NCBI GenBank assembly: GCA_023213395.1
Contig: CM041465.1
Coordinates: 35,161,741 to 35,225,740, forward strand
DNA from: Cycas panzhihuaensis
Taxonomy: Eukaryota; Cycadophyta
Direction: 5' to 3'
Length of the DNA stretch: 64,000 nt
Of this stretch, positions 12,501-23,499 are shown in pieces. The notes beneath the pieces were generated by a model, which saw only the letters and a list, made by a program, of their open reading frames with translations, was not told the DNA's origin and searched no databases. The stretch's first letter is position 1. Every line of letters starts with the position of its first letter. The position numbers were made by a program, and so were the translations under genes.

Positions 12501-13567
12501 CATACTAAAAGGTCTTTAATCTATATATGAGTAGTTTTACATCTTTTCATAAAGTTATAATCTATTTTTTATAGTATTTTAGCCTCATGGCTCCTGTTCA
12601 AGCCCTAAAAATGGTCTCTACACTTATTCTTTAATGTCTTAAGTTTTAGGAACTAATTTTTTGAACGGTCAAATCTATCAGAAAAGTTATTTAATATTCT
12701 TTAATTTGAAATAAGTTTCACTTAAATCTGACATCATTTGGTAGGTGTTTGAATCTAGTTATCTTTAAATTCTTGTTATATCTTTATAGGCATTATCTTA
12801 TAACTTTTCAAGTATTACATTATCTCAAAAAGGGTATATCTATATTATTGATCACTAATAGTTTATTCTTGAAGCTATTATTATTCTTCATTTTTATTTT
12901 TCAAATCTTTTTTACAGCAAGAAGCTAGATTTTCAACACTTCAAGCTAACTGGAGCTACCTTATCAAAAAGGTATAATTTATGTTATATTTATTTATTTT
13001 CTATATTTCTTTGTGGAAACCTATTATTTTCAGATATTTCTATTATCTAAAGCAAAGGATACACTTTAGATTTTTAGTTTTTTACTACTTTCAAAAGGAT
13101 ATCTGATCATCTTCATAATCTAGCATACTTCATTTTATATTAACATAAAGGTCATTTATTTTTGCTTTAGCTACTTATTAGCTTTGAAAGATTCAAGCTT
13201 AGTTGAAGAATATCATTGAATATCTATCTTTTCATTATTAAAGTAGTTAGATTTTATATTTGTATGGTTAAAGCATTAAAAAAGCATTTAGATCCTTATT
13301 TCTCCACATCATATCAAATTGAAAACCAGGTTGCATATTATTTAGCACTCTTTTGATTATTTGGAAAGGAACAGGCTCATTAATTGATTTAGTTCCATGC
13401 AAAAGGAAATCTTTTGTCTAAAAAAGATATGCATTTGATTGTATTACTTTCCTACCTTGATTAAATGATTCATATTTATTGAAAAGTACTTATTGTCCAT
13501 TTTATGTTATTCATACACTAAAGGCCTTTATTTACTTATTCAAGCTCATAAACTAAATGCATTACAA
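9520..13567 (+). other. Long noncoding leader of RLX-1
   Basis: About 4 kb between PBS and gag remnant, T-rich on this strand, with no open stretch longer than 76 codons and no domain I recognise. A short imperfect tandem duplication lies at 11589-11687. Large noncoding interiors are typical of LARDs. A decayed second insertion cannot be ruled out. Confidence 0.6.
11589..11687 (+). repeat. Imperfect tandem duplication of about 50 bp
   Basis: Two copies (from 11589 and from 11642) share GCATCTYTGCTTTRTAATCT, then GGCTAC, then ACAAGTCTATGTCTATG. The second copy has a small internal insertion (TGCT). Only two units, inside the RLX-1 leader. Confidence 0.75.
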
Positions 13568-14065
13568 ATGGCATCCTATCTGGATGACATGTTAATTATC
13601 ACACTTAATGGGACCAATTTTCATATATGGAAAGGATTATTAAAAACACTTATTATTGCAAAAGATATTTAGAAATTTGTTACATATGACTACCTAGAGG
13701 AAGAAGAAAATTTTTAAGAAAACCTAAGAAAAGATAATGAAATCATAGCTTTAATCTTGAGTATAATCAACGATGATGTATTTGTTAATGTTAGCAAATT
13801 AACTACATTAAAATCCATTTTGGTTACACTAGAATCTATTTATGGGGGAGAAACCCTCAATTTGAATGAATTTAACTATGATGATGTTATACATATAAGA
13901 CATATGTTAGAGCAAGTATTTTATGTTAAAAAGACTAATGTAGAAGACTTAAATCAAAAGAATAATCACATTAATGTACATGATAATGTTGTAATAAAGA
14001 TTACAAAAGATAAAGTACAAGATGTAGCCACTCCTCTCCATTTGAAGCAAGTCAAACCCACTTAG
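13568..14065 (+). pseudogene. RLX-1 gag remnant, copia type
   Basis: ATG at 13568 opens a frame of 165 codons that ends in TAG at 14063-14065. It is broken by an in-frame TAG (codon 35) and TAA (codon 50). The start MASYLDDMLI then LNGTNFHIWKGLLKTLI is the conserved copia gag N-terminus (LNG-N---W---M---L). The TAG stands where Trp is usual. The remainder (SKLTTLKSILVTLESIYG) resembles the L--LW--LE--Y block. No CCHC knuckle follows, so the nucleocapsid part is missing. Gag would package RNA. It ends 165 bases before the polypurine tract, so pol was never here or is wholly deleted. Confidence 0.82.
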
Positions 14066-14230
14066 AGATTGTTTGACCTAAACCATGTTGAAAGAAGCCA
14101 CTATACAAGGACAATGATGCATGACGATGAAGACAAAGCAAAAGGACATTTAGTTAATTACTCACTCAAAGTCTACCACAAATACATGTACCACAAGTTC
14201 AAGGAAAAATGAAGATGTTCGTGATGACCA

Positions 14231-14243
14231 TTAAGGCGGAGAA
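14231..14243 (+). other. Polypurine tract of RLX-1
   Basis: TTAAGGCGGAGAA directly before the 3' LTR. Confidence 0.75.
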
Positions 14244-14608
14244 TATTGGGTTTAATGTTCATCACCCCACTCCTACCATTTACACATGTAATTACACACA
14301 TGTTAATTTAAGTAGGGTAAGGTTAAGTGTTACCTTATTTAAGCATTATTTTAATATATTTTAAATTGTGGAGGTTGAGGAGATATCCCTCCTCCCTCAA
14401 ACTATATATTTATTGGGGTGACAAACCTTGGTGTCTTTAGACACCACCTCCATTTAGAAATATGTACACACTCTCAAACATGGTTTGAATGTAATATTTG
14501 GTTTATACTCATATAATACAATGGATTGATTATTTGCTTATTATTCCACTTTGTCTCCATGCTTTCAAATCCTTCATTTGGTATCAAAGCTTCTTAGCAA
14601 ATCCTTCA
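14244..14608 (+). repeat. 3' LTR of RLX-1
   Basis: Begins TATTGGGTTTAATG (the original TG now TA) and ends CCTTCA at 14608, followed by target duplication TAACA. It carries the extra PBS-like TGGTATCAAAGC at 14579-14590. Because this is the 3' LTR, that copy belongs to the LTR and is not the functional PBS. Confidence 0.93.
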
Positions 14609-14613
14609 TAACA

Positions 14614-16165
14614 TACAACACCAATAAAAGATTTTTATCTTAAATGCATGTTATCTTTCCCTTGAATAATGATTCTATAACAAAAGGAGAGATTTTAAAG
14701 ACTTTCTACTACTATTATCAATGATTTTCTAGACTGCATGCAACTAATTATATTTATGCCACAAACCTCACATACAAGCAACAAGCCAAAATATTAGAGA
14801 TTTTACCACAATTGGAGTAAAATGGGCTCTAAAGGGATCCTTGAATCTCTACTAATTTGAAAAATCACATATATATCACTCACTAATTCTAATTTTTCTT
14901 TTTAGAGAAAGAGACTAAACCAAAGAGTGAAACCACATAAGAATTAAAACCAAGACTTCTTTCCTACTTAAAAATTTCATGCCTTAGAATAGCTCTTTTC
15001 TTTCATTTGATAATTTTTTTCTAAACAATTCCTTTAAAATTGATAAAGGAAGGAAAACAACAAGTACCACATGCTACTACAACTATATACAAGCCAGGAA
15101 GGAGGCAAGCCACTTGGAACTTGGACTACTATAGAAAAATAGGAGGAGATGGCTATTTAGATAATGAAGAAATGATTATGCTTCACACTAGTCTATCTCC
15201 TTTCTACCTCACAAAGGGATAACCTTTCAGCCAAAGTTCCAAAACAAAAATAAGTATAAGATCACCATAAATACCAGTAGAAAGGAAGAGCAAACTCTGA
15301 GAAAAAGTAATCTCTAACAAGTAATGAAATCATAGGAATTTTAAATAGGAAAGATCTTACTAGTGGAAAGGAATTTTAAAGTTGAAAACCTTGAGAAAAA
15401 TTAAAGAACCTGAAGAAAAAACCATTAATATTTGAATATCAATAGAACAACAACCCAAAACATCAAAATCTCCTATTGATTTTACCCATTAGCATTACCA
15501 AAAGTAGTTTTCCAAGTCACAATAGTAAAAATCTTCAAAAGTCTCCAAAAAATCTCAAAAAAGACTTTAAATCTTTAACTCTTGACTCTCTCTATTCAAA
15601 TGATAGATCATAACACTCTTAGGGTTTGACCTAGGTATGAAAGAGATAATCTTCCATCAAATCTAGGTGGCAGCATATAAAAATATAGCCTGTTGATTGA
15701 GTTTTACATACATAACAGTAAAAAATATGATAAGTGAGGAGGTGAAAAATGGCCTATTGAAAGTCAAAAAATTAATTTTTAATAAATTTAAGCACAAACG
15801 ACTTTATTAATGAGGAAAGAGGCTCAAGATATGATGAAAACAATAAGAACAAGCCTAAAAATTGATCAAAAATGATAAAATAAGGGTGAAATCAAGATGA
15901 AAGGATAAAAATATGAAACAAAAAATGTTTTAAGAGAAGAAATGGATTAAAATGATCATGAAAGAAAAAATTCAGTACCATAGATATTAGTCATCGGTAG
16001 GTGATAGCATAGATATACATCTACCATCATTCATCATATGTCATCAATCGAATCAATATAACATTTCATCAAAACATGGCCTAATACACAATAAAACCAA
16101 GTTATCATTTATTTTCCTCATGAATCATACAAGATGTTTTAAAAGTTAAAGGGGTAAATGAGAGG
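14614..16165. other. Noncoding stretch between RLX-1 and Ty1-C
   Basis: A-rich, no recognised coding. A 60-codon opening at 15040-15222 has no motif and no homology I can name. Since RLX-1 inserted into the Ty3-B region, the left part may be the continuation of the Ty3-B 5' LTR. I could not define boundaries. Confidence 0.45.
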
Positions 16166-17700
16166 CCAAGTTATGGTGAAATAAAATGTCTAAGTACTCT
16201 CCTCAGTCAAATTACCTCATAAGTAGTAGCTCAACTACTACATTATACTCTACTCTTATAGAAGATAAGGAGATAGTCACTTCTTTCTTTATACACCAAG
16301 AAACCATATCAAAACTAGAAGTAAACATATAAGTAGATTGCCTATTGTTAATATCTCTTTCCCAATTTAAGTTTATATATCCATGTATTCTAAACTCACT
16401 AAATCTACAAAATAATGGTCCAAATTTGATATTGCCCTTGACATACCTTAGTATGAACTTCATTACCTTTCAATAAGAGATAAATGAAGTGCTCATAAAT
16501 TAAGCTATAACACCAACAACATAACTAATATTAGGCCTAGTGTTATTGGTATATAAGACTACCCATTAAGTTTCTATATAAGGTACAATTAATAGTCCCA
16601 TCAATACCTTCCTAAGGAGGGTAGCCATTAGCTTTAAATCCTCCATATCAAAATGTCTAAAAAGACTATAAGCATACATATACTATAAAACAAAAATATT
16701 ATCACCTTTTTTCTAGAATTCCATGCTAGGATAGTCATGCAAAAGACTAAGATTAGATATCTAAAAAGTTTTAGAAAGATGCTTCTTAAGATAGAGGATT
16801 TGAGAAATATTACTAACTATGATAATAAGATCATCAACATAGAGAATCATAATAAGTATCTCACTATCTTCATGCTTAATATACAAACTATGATCTAATT
16901 TACACCTAATGAATCTATAAAAGATGAAGTACTCATCAATGTATGAATACCATACCCTTAGTACCTACTTAATCCCACACAAATATTTCTTCAACTTATA
17001 TATAAGATGCTCCTCATCATCCTACATAAAACCTTCAAGTTGTTGTATATAAACCTTCTCATTAAGAATACCATGAAGGAAAGCACTCTTAACATCCATT
17101 TGATGGAGATCCCAATCAAAATGAGATGCATAATTGACTAGCATTTAAATGGTGGACATTTTAAAACATCTATGTAATGCCCACACCTTTAATCTACATA
17201 TATCTCTTAACCATAAGATGAGACTTGTATCAATCAATATCACCATTAGATTGATACTTCACCTTGTATACATGTATGTGACCAATAGCTTTCTTCCTTA
17301 AAGGGAGTTCAACAAGATTCTAGGTGTCATTCTTAAGTGTGGATTCATACTCCTCTTGCATAATCAACTATTAATGAGGGAAATCCTTAGCTTTAATAAA
17401 TAGCTTAGGCTTATCAATATTTAATACATTAGACATCAAGGAAAAATTGACCTTGCTTCATACTTGAACACTAACACTAGTGTTAATATCACCAACTTTA
17501 GAGTCTTTTATGGTTTGTGTACCACTTGGGTAGTTTTTTATGAGGAGAGGAGGAAGATAGAATATTTTCAAAAAAAAATTCACTCTTATCACTCTTTTCT
17601 TCAATCTCATTCTTTATTTATGCACTTTTATCATCAACATTTATAATAGGAATAATTTCCTTATCAATCTCATCAAACTGAACATATCTACTAATTATAA
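16166..17700 (-). pseudogene. Ty1-C RT and RNase H remnant
   Basis: Minus-strand copia pol. RNase H lies at the low end: 16212-16463 reads LRYVKGNIKFG, then HGYINLNWERDINNRQSTYM (normally YSDADWAGD-DDRRSTSG; the first Asp is now Asn), then SIRVEYN. RT lies upstream with MILYVDDLII, whose YVDD box at 16830-16841 is intact, and upstream blocks such as DVKSAFLHGIL near 17090. Stops break it in many places. The element ends about 16166 without a visible LTR. The same polyprotein continues at 17701 and, after two insertions, at 60183. Confidence 0.88.
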
Positions 17701-18068
17701 TCTTCCTCTCTAAAGGATCCTAAAGATTATATACCTTGGATGACTTGCTATACCCAACAAGAATACATTTGTGACTTTTTTCATCAAACTTTTATCTCTT
17801 TACATCAAGTATATGAACAAAAGCATTGTAACTAAATACTTAAAGACTACAAACAAAAGGGTTTCTACTAATCTAATATTTTTTAGGAGTTATGTACATA
17901 ACTATAGTTGGACTTTTATTTAGAATATATACAAATTATATTCACAACTTTATCCCAAAAACCATTAGAGATATTTTTGGCTTTTAACATACATCTCAAC
18001 ATCTTAATAATAGTGTGGTTCTTCCTCTTAGACACATCATTCTATTATGGTGTATAGAAAGTAATTAG
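17701..18068 (-). pseudogene. Ty1-C integrase, C-terminal half
   Basis: Minus strand reads FYTP, two stops, NDVSKRKNHTIIKMLRCMLK near 17960-18060. This corresponds to the conserved copia TPQQNGVAERKNRTI block, so the catalytic Glu position now reads within VSKRKN (Glu to Lys). It then runs into a decayed C-terminal part with KILD and FCSYT-like text near 17800. The block is separated from the N-terminal half by the solo LTR at 18069-18623; joining across that insert restores order. Confidence 0.85.
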
Positions 18069-18623
18069 TGTTAGATAATGTGACAATAATGTTTTGGAGG
18101 CTAAAATTTGATAGGTTGGCAACATAGTTCCCCTCCCAAACTTCCGCGAGGGGTTCCAAGGGGGGCTGGAGCATACTAAATTGTAAAGAGAATATGGGCC
18201 GTTCATTAAAAATACTCTAGATTCTATGGTCGAGATTCATACCTTGTATGACTCTCTCATATAGTCCAATTTAGGGTGTTTTTTCATTATGTTGATGGTG
18301 TTTGATGTATTGGATGTATTGTGAGGAGTTGGGTGGATGGTTGTTGTTGCTATAAATATTCTACTATAGATTGTGTACATTTCTCCATTCTTTGATAATA
18401 AATATTGATACCTTTCCTGTGTGGATGTTTCCCTAGTATACTACTGGGGTTTTACCATGTTATATCAGCTGTATATGTGATACTTGGCTTTCTTATTCAT
18501 TTTATTGTATTATCTCTAGTTTTAGAACTTGCATGTTAAATTTCAGTTTCAATTCCTGTAACTAGTTACAAAATAGTTTAGATCTTCATGGTGGTTTCAA
18601 GTTATTAGGACATTGTCTTCTCA
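18069..18623. repeat. Solo LTR, 555 bp, inside Ty1-C integrase
   Basis: TGTTAGATAATG to TTCTCA, with a TATA box (TATAAATATT, 18351-18360). The sequence interrupts the integrase frame between LLTI and FYTP. No internal region or second LTR is present, so it fits a solo LTR left by LTR-LTR recombination. The flanking 5-mers are ATTAG and ATAGT, an imperfect duplication, so exact ends are uncertain. The strand cannot be fixed from one LTR; the TATA box suggests plus. It does not resemble the other LTRs here. Confidence 0.7.
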
Positions 18624-19104
18624 ATAGTTAGTAACCATAAAATGCCATGATCCTTACAAAAAGAGATGAATTTAGATCAAAAGTACTTACTTCTACTATC
18701 ACTCCTTAAAAATTTAATTTTCTTCTTAGAGAAGGTTTTACATCTAACTTTCTTAAACTTTAAAAATGTTTTTGGCTTATTTTTCACGAGATAAACCCAA
18801 GTTCTCCTAGTAAAGTTATCAATGAATATCATGGGGTATCTCATACCTTTAAGAGAGACTCGTGAAAGTGGTCTATACAAATTAAAATGCTATCTCTAAT
18901 TTGTCCTTAGCCCTCCAAGTGGATTTGACAAATATTTCTCTATATTATTTCTCAAGTACACATGCATTGAAGACTTTATAACATTTTTATATAAGATGGG
19001 GATCATACACAAATTTTAACCAATTCAATAGTTGAAGACTATGATAGTTCAAGTGACCAAAATGGTCATGCCATAAAGTATCAGAAGTGGTTGTAACAAA
19101 ATCA
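18624..19104 (-). pseudogene. Ty1-C integrase N-terminal half and GAG-pre-integrase
   Basis: Minus strand. The GAG-pre-integrase block LWHDHFGHLNYHSLQLL lies near 19040. The integrase first Asp is in MIFIDNFTRRTWVYL (18677-18880 open stretch). The second Asp block reads FLRSDSRSKYF (normally R-DNGGEY), then FCKDHGI up to the solo LTR. Both catalytic Asp codons are readable. It is cut at 19104 by the Ty1-D 5' LTR; the protease that should precede it is found at 60183-60615 on the same strand. Confidence 0.9.
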
Positions 19105-19353
19105 TGTTAGATAAATATTCATATATGGACAAGTTAGTGGCAAGTCATCAAGGTTAATGAAAAGTTTCATGGGAGTTATAAAAGTCCTTAATAGACCTAT
19201 GACATATGTTAGGGCAGCTATGAGTCCTATTTTAGACCATTACTAATCCTGTGTATATATTATAGGTTGTATTGTATGCACTGTATAGGAAAAGATTCAT
19301 TCTTAATGAATGAGAAATAGTTAATAGTAGACTAATTATACTTAATATTTTTG

Positions 19354-19400
<47 letters not shown>

Positions 19401-19426
19401 TGGCTCCTTTCAATCATAAATTCACA
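19105..19426 (+). repeat. 5' LTR of Ty1-D
   Basis: TGTTAGATAAAT to TTCACA, followed at once by the PBS. It contains an expanded (TA)n tract that the 3' LTR lacks, which explains 322 against 287 bp. Confidence 0.9.
19355..19397. repeat. (TA)n microsatellite in Ty1-D 5' LTR
   Basis: About 21 TA units. The matching place in the 3' LTR (near 60140) has only CTATATATG. It gives a spurious Tyr-Ile repeat reading on the minus strand. Confidence 0.95.
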
Positions 19427-19440
19427 TTTGGTATTAGAGC
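19427..19440 (+). other. Primer binding site of Ty1-D
   Basis: TTTGGTATTAGAGC directly after the LTR; initiator tRNA-Met type with one change. Confidence 0.88.
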
Positions 19441-21234
19441 TCCTTGATTTGTTACTGGTTGTTGATTAATTCTTCAACCGATAATGTGGTGAGCCAATCA
19501 TGTTTGTAAAGTGAAATTGTAAGTTAAAGAGTTTATAATTTTACTAATTTTGCTATGGGATCAATTGATAGTTTATGAGGTTTATTTGTTAGTGTATTAT
19601 AAAAAAATAATAATAAATAAATAAGTAAATAAAAGGCAATAACTTATACAAAAGATATAATGGCAAAATGTATTCACATTAGGCATCGCCCATCAAGAGG
19701 GTTATTTTACTTCTAAGCCTAATATAAATAGCCTCTTACTTGCAATTTAACATATCAAATATGAACTTTACTAACATATTATTATTGGCTTCATTGGAGA
19801 TGTGTAGCCTAAAAAAAAGGTAGGAGGATTTGGAGGCTTCTTTGCAAATGAGTGATGATTGCCCAATGTCCACCCTCCAAATTTGTTTATTATTTAACCA
19901 TAGTAACATCTTGTTTTAGTCTATTTGTACCTTTTTAACACTCATTACATTTTAATGAGTGAGAGACAATGCACACTTAGAAGTATATGTTGATCTTAAT
20001 GTAGAAATAAAATACAATGATGTTACATCTAGTGTTTTAAATTCAACCATACATGATGGTTTTATATTCATCTCAGGGATATAAAAGGATAATATAATGC
20101 ATTAGAAGAAAGTAAATGGGTATCCATATAAAATCTACAAATTTGTAATAATTGACAAACTTAAAGGATTGTAGATGGGCATTGGTAGATATGAAGGAAA
20201 GTGAAGAGATTTTAGGTCTCAAGGTAGCCTTATGAGATAGAAAAGCCAAATGAAAGATCATTTATTTTAATGGTAAATATCGGCCCACTATCACTATAAA
20301 ATGTAATGTATTTTCTTCCATGTGGCAAGGCATACTAAGTGTCTTGAATATGTTGAGAGCTATAGGATGCTTTGGGGTAGGCTCTAGGTGATGGTCACAC
20401 ATCCCTAGGCTTCTTAATGACCTTCACAATTGTCTTTGTTAAAAAATACCTAACAATTTCCATTAATTTTATGGAGGTTTGAAGAATTAGCAAGTGATCT
20501 CAGATAATATAGTGCCTCCACAATGCATTCAAGCTAGGGGAAATTCTTCATTTGTGATACATCCTTGGAGATAACAAATGAGTGACTCAAGGAATATTTC
20601 AAGTCATTATAGTGGGGAATATGAATTGATTCAAATTTAATCAGTCAAGAATAGGAATTATAACACAATATATCCATGCAAACAAAAATTTGCCAATGCA
20701 AACTTAGGCTAAAATATATTTATGTTATTTTATAATATTGGTGATATATTAAATTATCTTTTTTTTTTTTTTTAAGTTACACATTAACCCCCTTTATTAG
20801 TTAGCCCTTGACCATGTAGCATCATAAAGTGCTAGTCTATTTTCTAAGTCACAAAGAAGTTATTTATAAAAATAAAGATCACTTCTCAATAATAATCTTT
20901 TTTGTTCTTTATGTTAAACATGGTCATATAAGAAGTTTTAACTTCTTGTATGGTGACTAATGAGTTTATGTATTATGTTAGCACTTTGTAAAGTGATCAA
21001 GGACTACACAATTAATATTTTTTAGTAAAATTAGTGTATGTTATCTAAGGGCTATTATACCCACTGTTTTCTTATGGTTATGGTTATTTTATCACATTTT
21101 GCATTAAAATGACTAGAAAATGCTTATTTTCTTATTCAAATAAATTACCTTCCTATCATAGTCTATTATATATTGCTCAATAACATATGTTTAGTCAACA
21201 AAATATAGAATTAAATTAAAAGAGGTCCAACAAT
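19441..21234. other. Ty1-D leader and gag region, unreadable
   Basis: Gag should lie here but I could not read a gag block on the plus strand. A 15-T run at 20759-20773 may mark the tail of a further minus-strand insertion. A 62-codon minus-strand opening at 20073-20261 has no motif. Either gag has decayed fully or unrecognised sequence was inserted. Confidence 0.4.
20759..20773. repeat. T15 run, possible retroposon tail
   Basis: Uninterrupted T run. It resembles the LINE tail at 22488, but no flanking duplication or coding was found. Confidence 0.4.
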
Positions 21235-21599
21235 ATATGGTATATCTACTTAGGTACATCCATGCATATGATAGGTAGGTTTAAGTGGTTCAAGCATATG
21301 TGAGAAGCCATTGGCCACACAATTATCTTAGGCAACAATAAGATGCTTACTATCAAAGACATAGGTGAAGCCCTAGTAATTACTCCTAATTATGATAATT
21401 ACTATATGAAGAATGTTTTATAGATGCCAAGTTTAAAATTAAATAATTAATCAAATAGAGGACAATGGGATGAATGTTCTCTTTAAAGATGGAAGAGATA
21501 TTATCAATGATTATGATGGAAAAATGGTCACAGAAGGTATGAGGAATGACCATGTTTATAGGCTCTTAGGTAAGTCTATAAATCAAAGAGCATATTTAA
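21235..21599 (+). pseudogene. Ty1-D protease remnant
   Basis: Plus strand reads YLGTSMHMIGRFKWF near 21245-21310, where copia proteases have W-LDSG-S-HM-G. The catalytic DSG is now eroded to LGT or equivalent. It is followed by LGNNKMLTIKDIG, MKNVL and MPSLKLN, matching the usual V--G-G, L-DVLYVP-L--NLLSV pattern. It lies between the unreadable gag region and the pre-integrase block, as expected. Several stops. Confidence 0.72.
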
Positions 21600-22043
21600 C
21601 TACAAACATGTCTAATAAGATTTAGTTATCGCATGAAATATTAGGATATTTACACTTCCCTAGCCTTTGATTAATGAAAAAATTAAATATAGTGCATGGT
21701 ATCCTAAAGTTTAAGGAAGAAAATTGTACCTATGAGCCCTACATTTTTGGAAAGTAACATAGGAAAAAGTTTTCTAAAGGTAAGGTTTATAGGGAAACTA
21801 AAAAGCTAAGCCTAATTCATTCTAATATATGTGGTCCTACTCTAACTACTTCACTTGGAGGTGCAAGGTATTTCTTAACCTTCATTGATAACTATTCTAA
21901 AAAAATCTAGGTTTATCCTTTGAAGGAGAAGTATCAGGCATTTGGCATGTTTAAGGAGTTCAAAGCCAAAGTGGATAATGAAAGTCGATAAAGGATAAAG
22001 ATACTTGGATTAGATAGTGGGACAGAGTACACCTCTAAAATAT
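21600..22043 (+). pseudogene. Ty1-D pre-integrase and integrase, N-terminal part
   Basis: HEILGYLHFPSL (pre-integrase zinc region, decayed) is followed by YEPYIFGK and HRKKFSKGK. Integrase follows with LIHSNICGPTLTTSLGGARY and FIDNYSKK, which carries the first catalytic Asp. The second Asp block reads LGLDSGTEYTSK (normally R-DNGGEYTS). The frame stops at 22043, where LARD-2 begins, and resumes at 29992. The sequence AATAT is on both sides of that insert. Confidence 0.9.
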
Positions 22044-22442
22044 TGTTAGAAATATAAATATACTCTAATACTATATTAGAGTTTAGAATTATCATGTTGT
22101 GATATAATGAGTATAACACAACATAAATATAGCATGCATATATAATGACTAAATTATCTCATGAGAAATATAAACATATAAATAAATAAACATGAATATA
22201 AAGTAAATAACAAATCAAGCATGCACCATAAGAGAAAGAATAAATTTACACATGAAAAAATTAGTGTAGAAAAAACCACAGGAATAAGTGGAGTTTGAAG
22301 CTCCTCTTATGATCAAAGTAAATACATCTCTAAGTAATGTGTATCTTACATGTCTCAATGTATCTAGTAAGTGGGTTTGTATATATGTTCACATCATTAA
22401 TATTAAATATTACATATGTGAATAATATTATATATTCTAATA
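22044..22442 (-). repeat. 3' LTR of LARD-2
   Basis: TGTTAGAAATAT to TTCTAATA in plus-strand reading. It matches 29469-29986 but lacks about 119 bases that the other copy has (between CATCTCTAA and ATCTTACA). Contains a PBS-like CTCTAATACTAT (22063-22074, minus-strand sense ATAGTATTAGAG). Confidence 0.9.
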
Positions 22443-22452
22443 TTCCTCCTTA
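22443..22452 (-). other. Polypurine tract of LARD-2
   Basis: Minus-strand TAAGGAGGAA directly upstream of the 3' LTR; this sets the orientation. Confidence 0.75.
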
Positions 22453-22487
22453 ATATTTAATATCTTTAAATCTTTAACTCTTTGGTC

Positions 22488-22502
22488 TTTTTTTTTTTTT
22501 TT
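22488..22502 (-). repeat. Poly(A) tail of the LINE (T15 on plus strand)
   Basis: Fifteen uninterrupted Ts directly next to the 12-base target duplication. Confidence 0.93.
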
Positions 22503-22923
22503 GATACAGTTTAAATAAATTAGGGGATTTAGAAGGGGACCCCAACCCCTTTACACAGTCTGCCTAAAAGGCCCAAAAAACTATTGTGACAAGCCCACGG
22601 CCTAGCTAAAATCTCCAATTTCTAAACCTACTACTAGCCCCCCATGCTATCGACAAGCCCAATGGTTAGCTCAGAAATTACCATGGCATGCCCAGTGGCT
22701 AGCACAACTCCTATTTAGGATTGGTACCCTCTAAGTCCTTCTTAGCTAGACCCAAAATCTCTTCAGGGAACATATCCCTCTATAACTCATTCCTTTTAAA
22801 CTGGACCCCCCGATTAGCCAACCTATGAGTAACCTCGTTTCCTTCCCTATAGGTATGGTTAATCTAAATGTCGGTTCTTCCTTTTAAAGACTCCTTAACA
22901 TCATTTATTAGAGCTCTATATCT

Positions 22924-23181
22924 CTAGTCCAGATCTGCTTCCCCTTTAATAAGTTTTATTACATTCAACGATTCCCCTTCAAGAATAACTCTATCATGGC
23001 TCTCTAAGGATATCATCTCCACTACTTTGCACATAACTTCCATTTTGGCTTGGTGGTTAGTTTGGGATCTGTAATAATCTGCGAAGGCCCATATCACCTT
23101 CCCATTGGAATTTATGCAGACCTTACCTCTTCTCACTTCGCCAGGATTGACTTCTGCTATATTATCAAAGTTTACTTTCAC
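22924..23181 (-). pseudogene. LINE RNase H domain
   Basis: An 85-codon open stretch. It begins MKVNFDNIAEVNPGEVRRGK, matching K-NFDGA---NPG--G-G of plant LINE RNase H; the first catalytic Asp (residue 6) is kept. NHQAKMEVMCKVVEM stands for the A--AE--A block with the Glu present. VILEGESLNVIKLIKGE stands for VEGDS--VI-LI, with the Asp replaced by Glu. The domain would remove RNA from the hybrid during insertion. It is the last domain before the tail, typical of plant L1 elements that gained RNase H. Confidence 0.87.
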
Positions 23182-23499
23182 CCAACTTTCTGGGGGAGGA
23201 TCCCATTTACATTACCTTTTTTATCTCATTTTAACTTTAGGGCAGAGTCCCCAATTTTCCAAAATCTTTCCTTCCTCATGAGGTAAAGAATTCTCCTCCT
23301 CCTCCTTTAGGGTCTCTCTTAAGATCCTAAAGATCAACGCAAAGAGCTTAACTTTGTCGATATGATTTCCTTGGAAGATTCTTCTATTCCTCTCTTTCTA
23401 GAGGTTCCACATCATCATTGGCAACAATGTGATTCAGAAGAACTTCAAAGCTCTACTCTTGAAGGGGCATATCCAAGAAGAATCTAGATCCCTTAATGT

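Larger units (their letters stand above)
9141..14608 (+). mobile_element. RLX-1: non-autonomous LTR element with gag remnant only
   Basis: Complete 5468-bp element. Both LTRs are exactly 365 bp by my boundaries (9141-9505 and 14244-14608), in direct orientation. The flanks give TGACA (9136-9140) and TAACA (14609-14613), a 5-bp target duplication with one transition. PBS and polypurine tract are in place. Between them are about 4 kb with no recognisable coding, then a short copia-type gag fragment, and no protease, integrase, RT or RNase H. This is the structure of a LARD or TR-GAG element, which must borrow pol from an autonomous copia. It interrupts the Ty3-B region. Confidence 0.9.

Noticed and set aside
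15040-15222. 60-codon open frame as a possible host gene
   Set aside because: No motif, no neighbours, and length expected by chance in AT-rich DNA.
19232-19417. Open frame with Tyr-Ile repeats on the minus strand
   Set aside because: It is only the reading of the (TA)n tract in the Ty1-D LTR.
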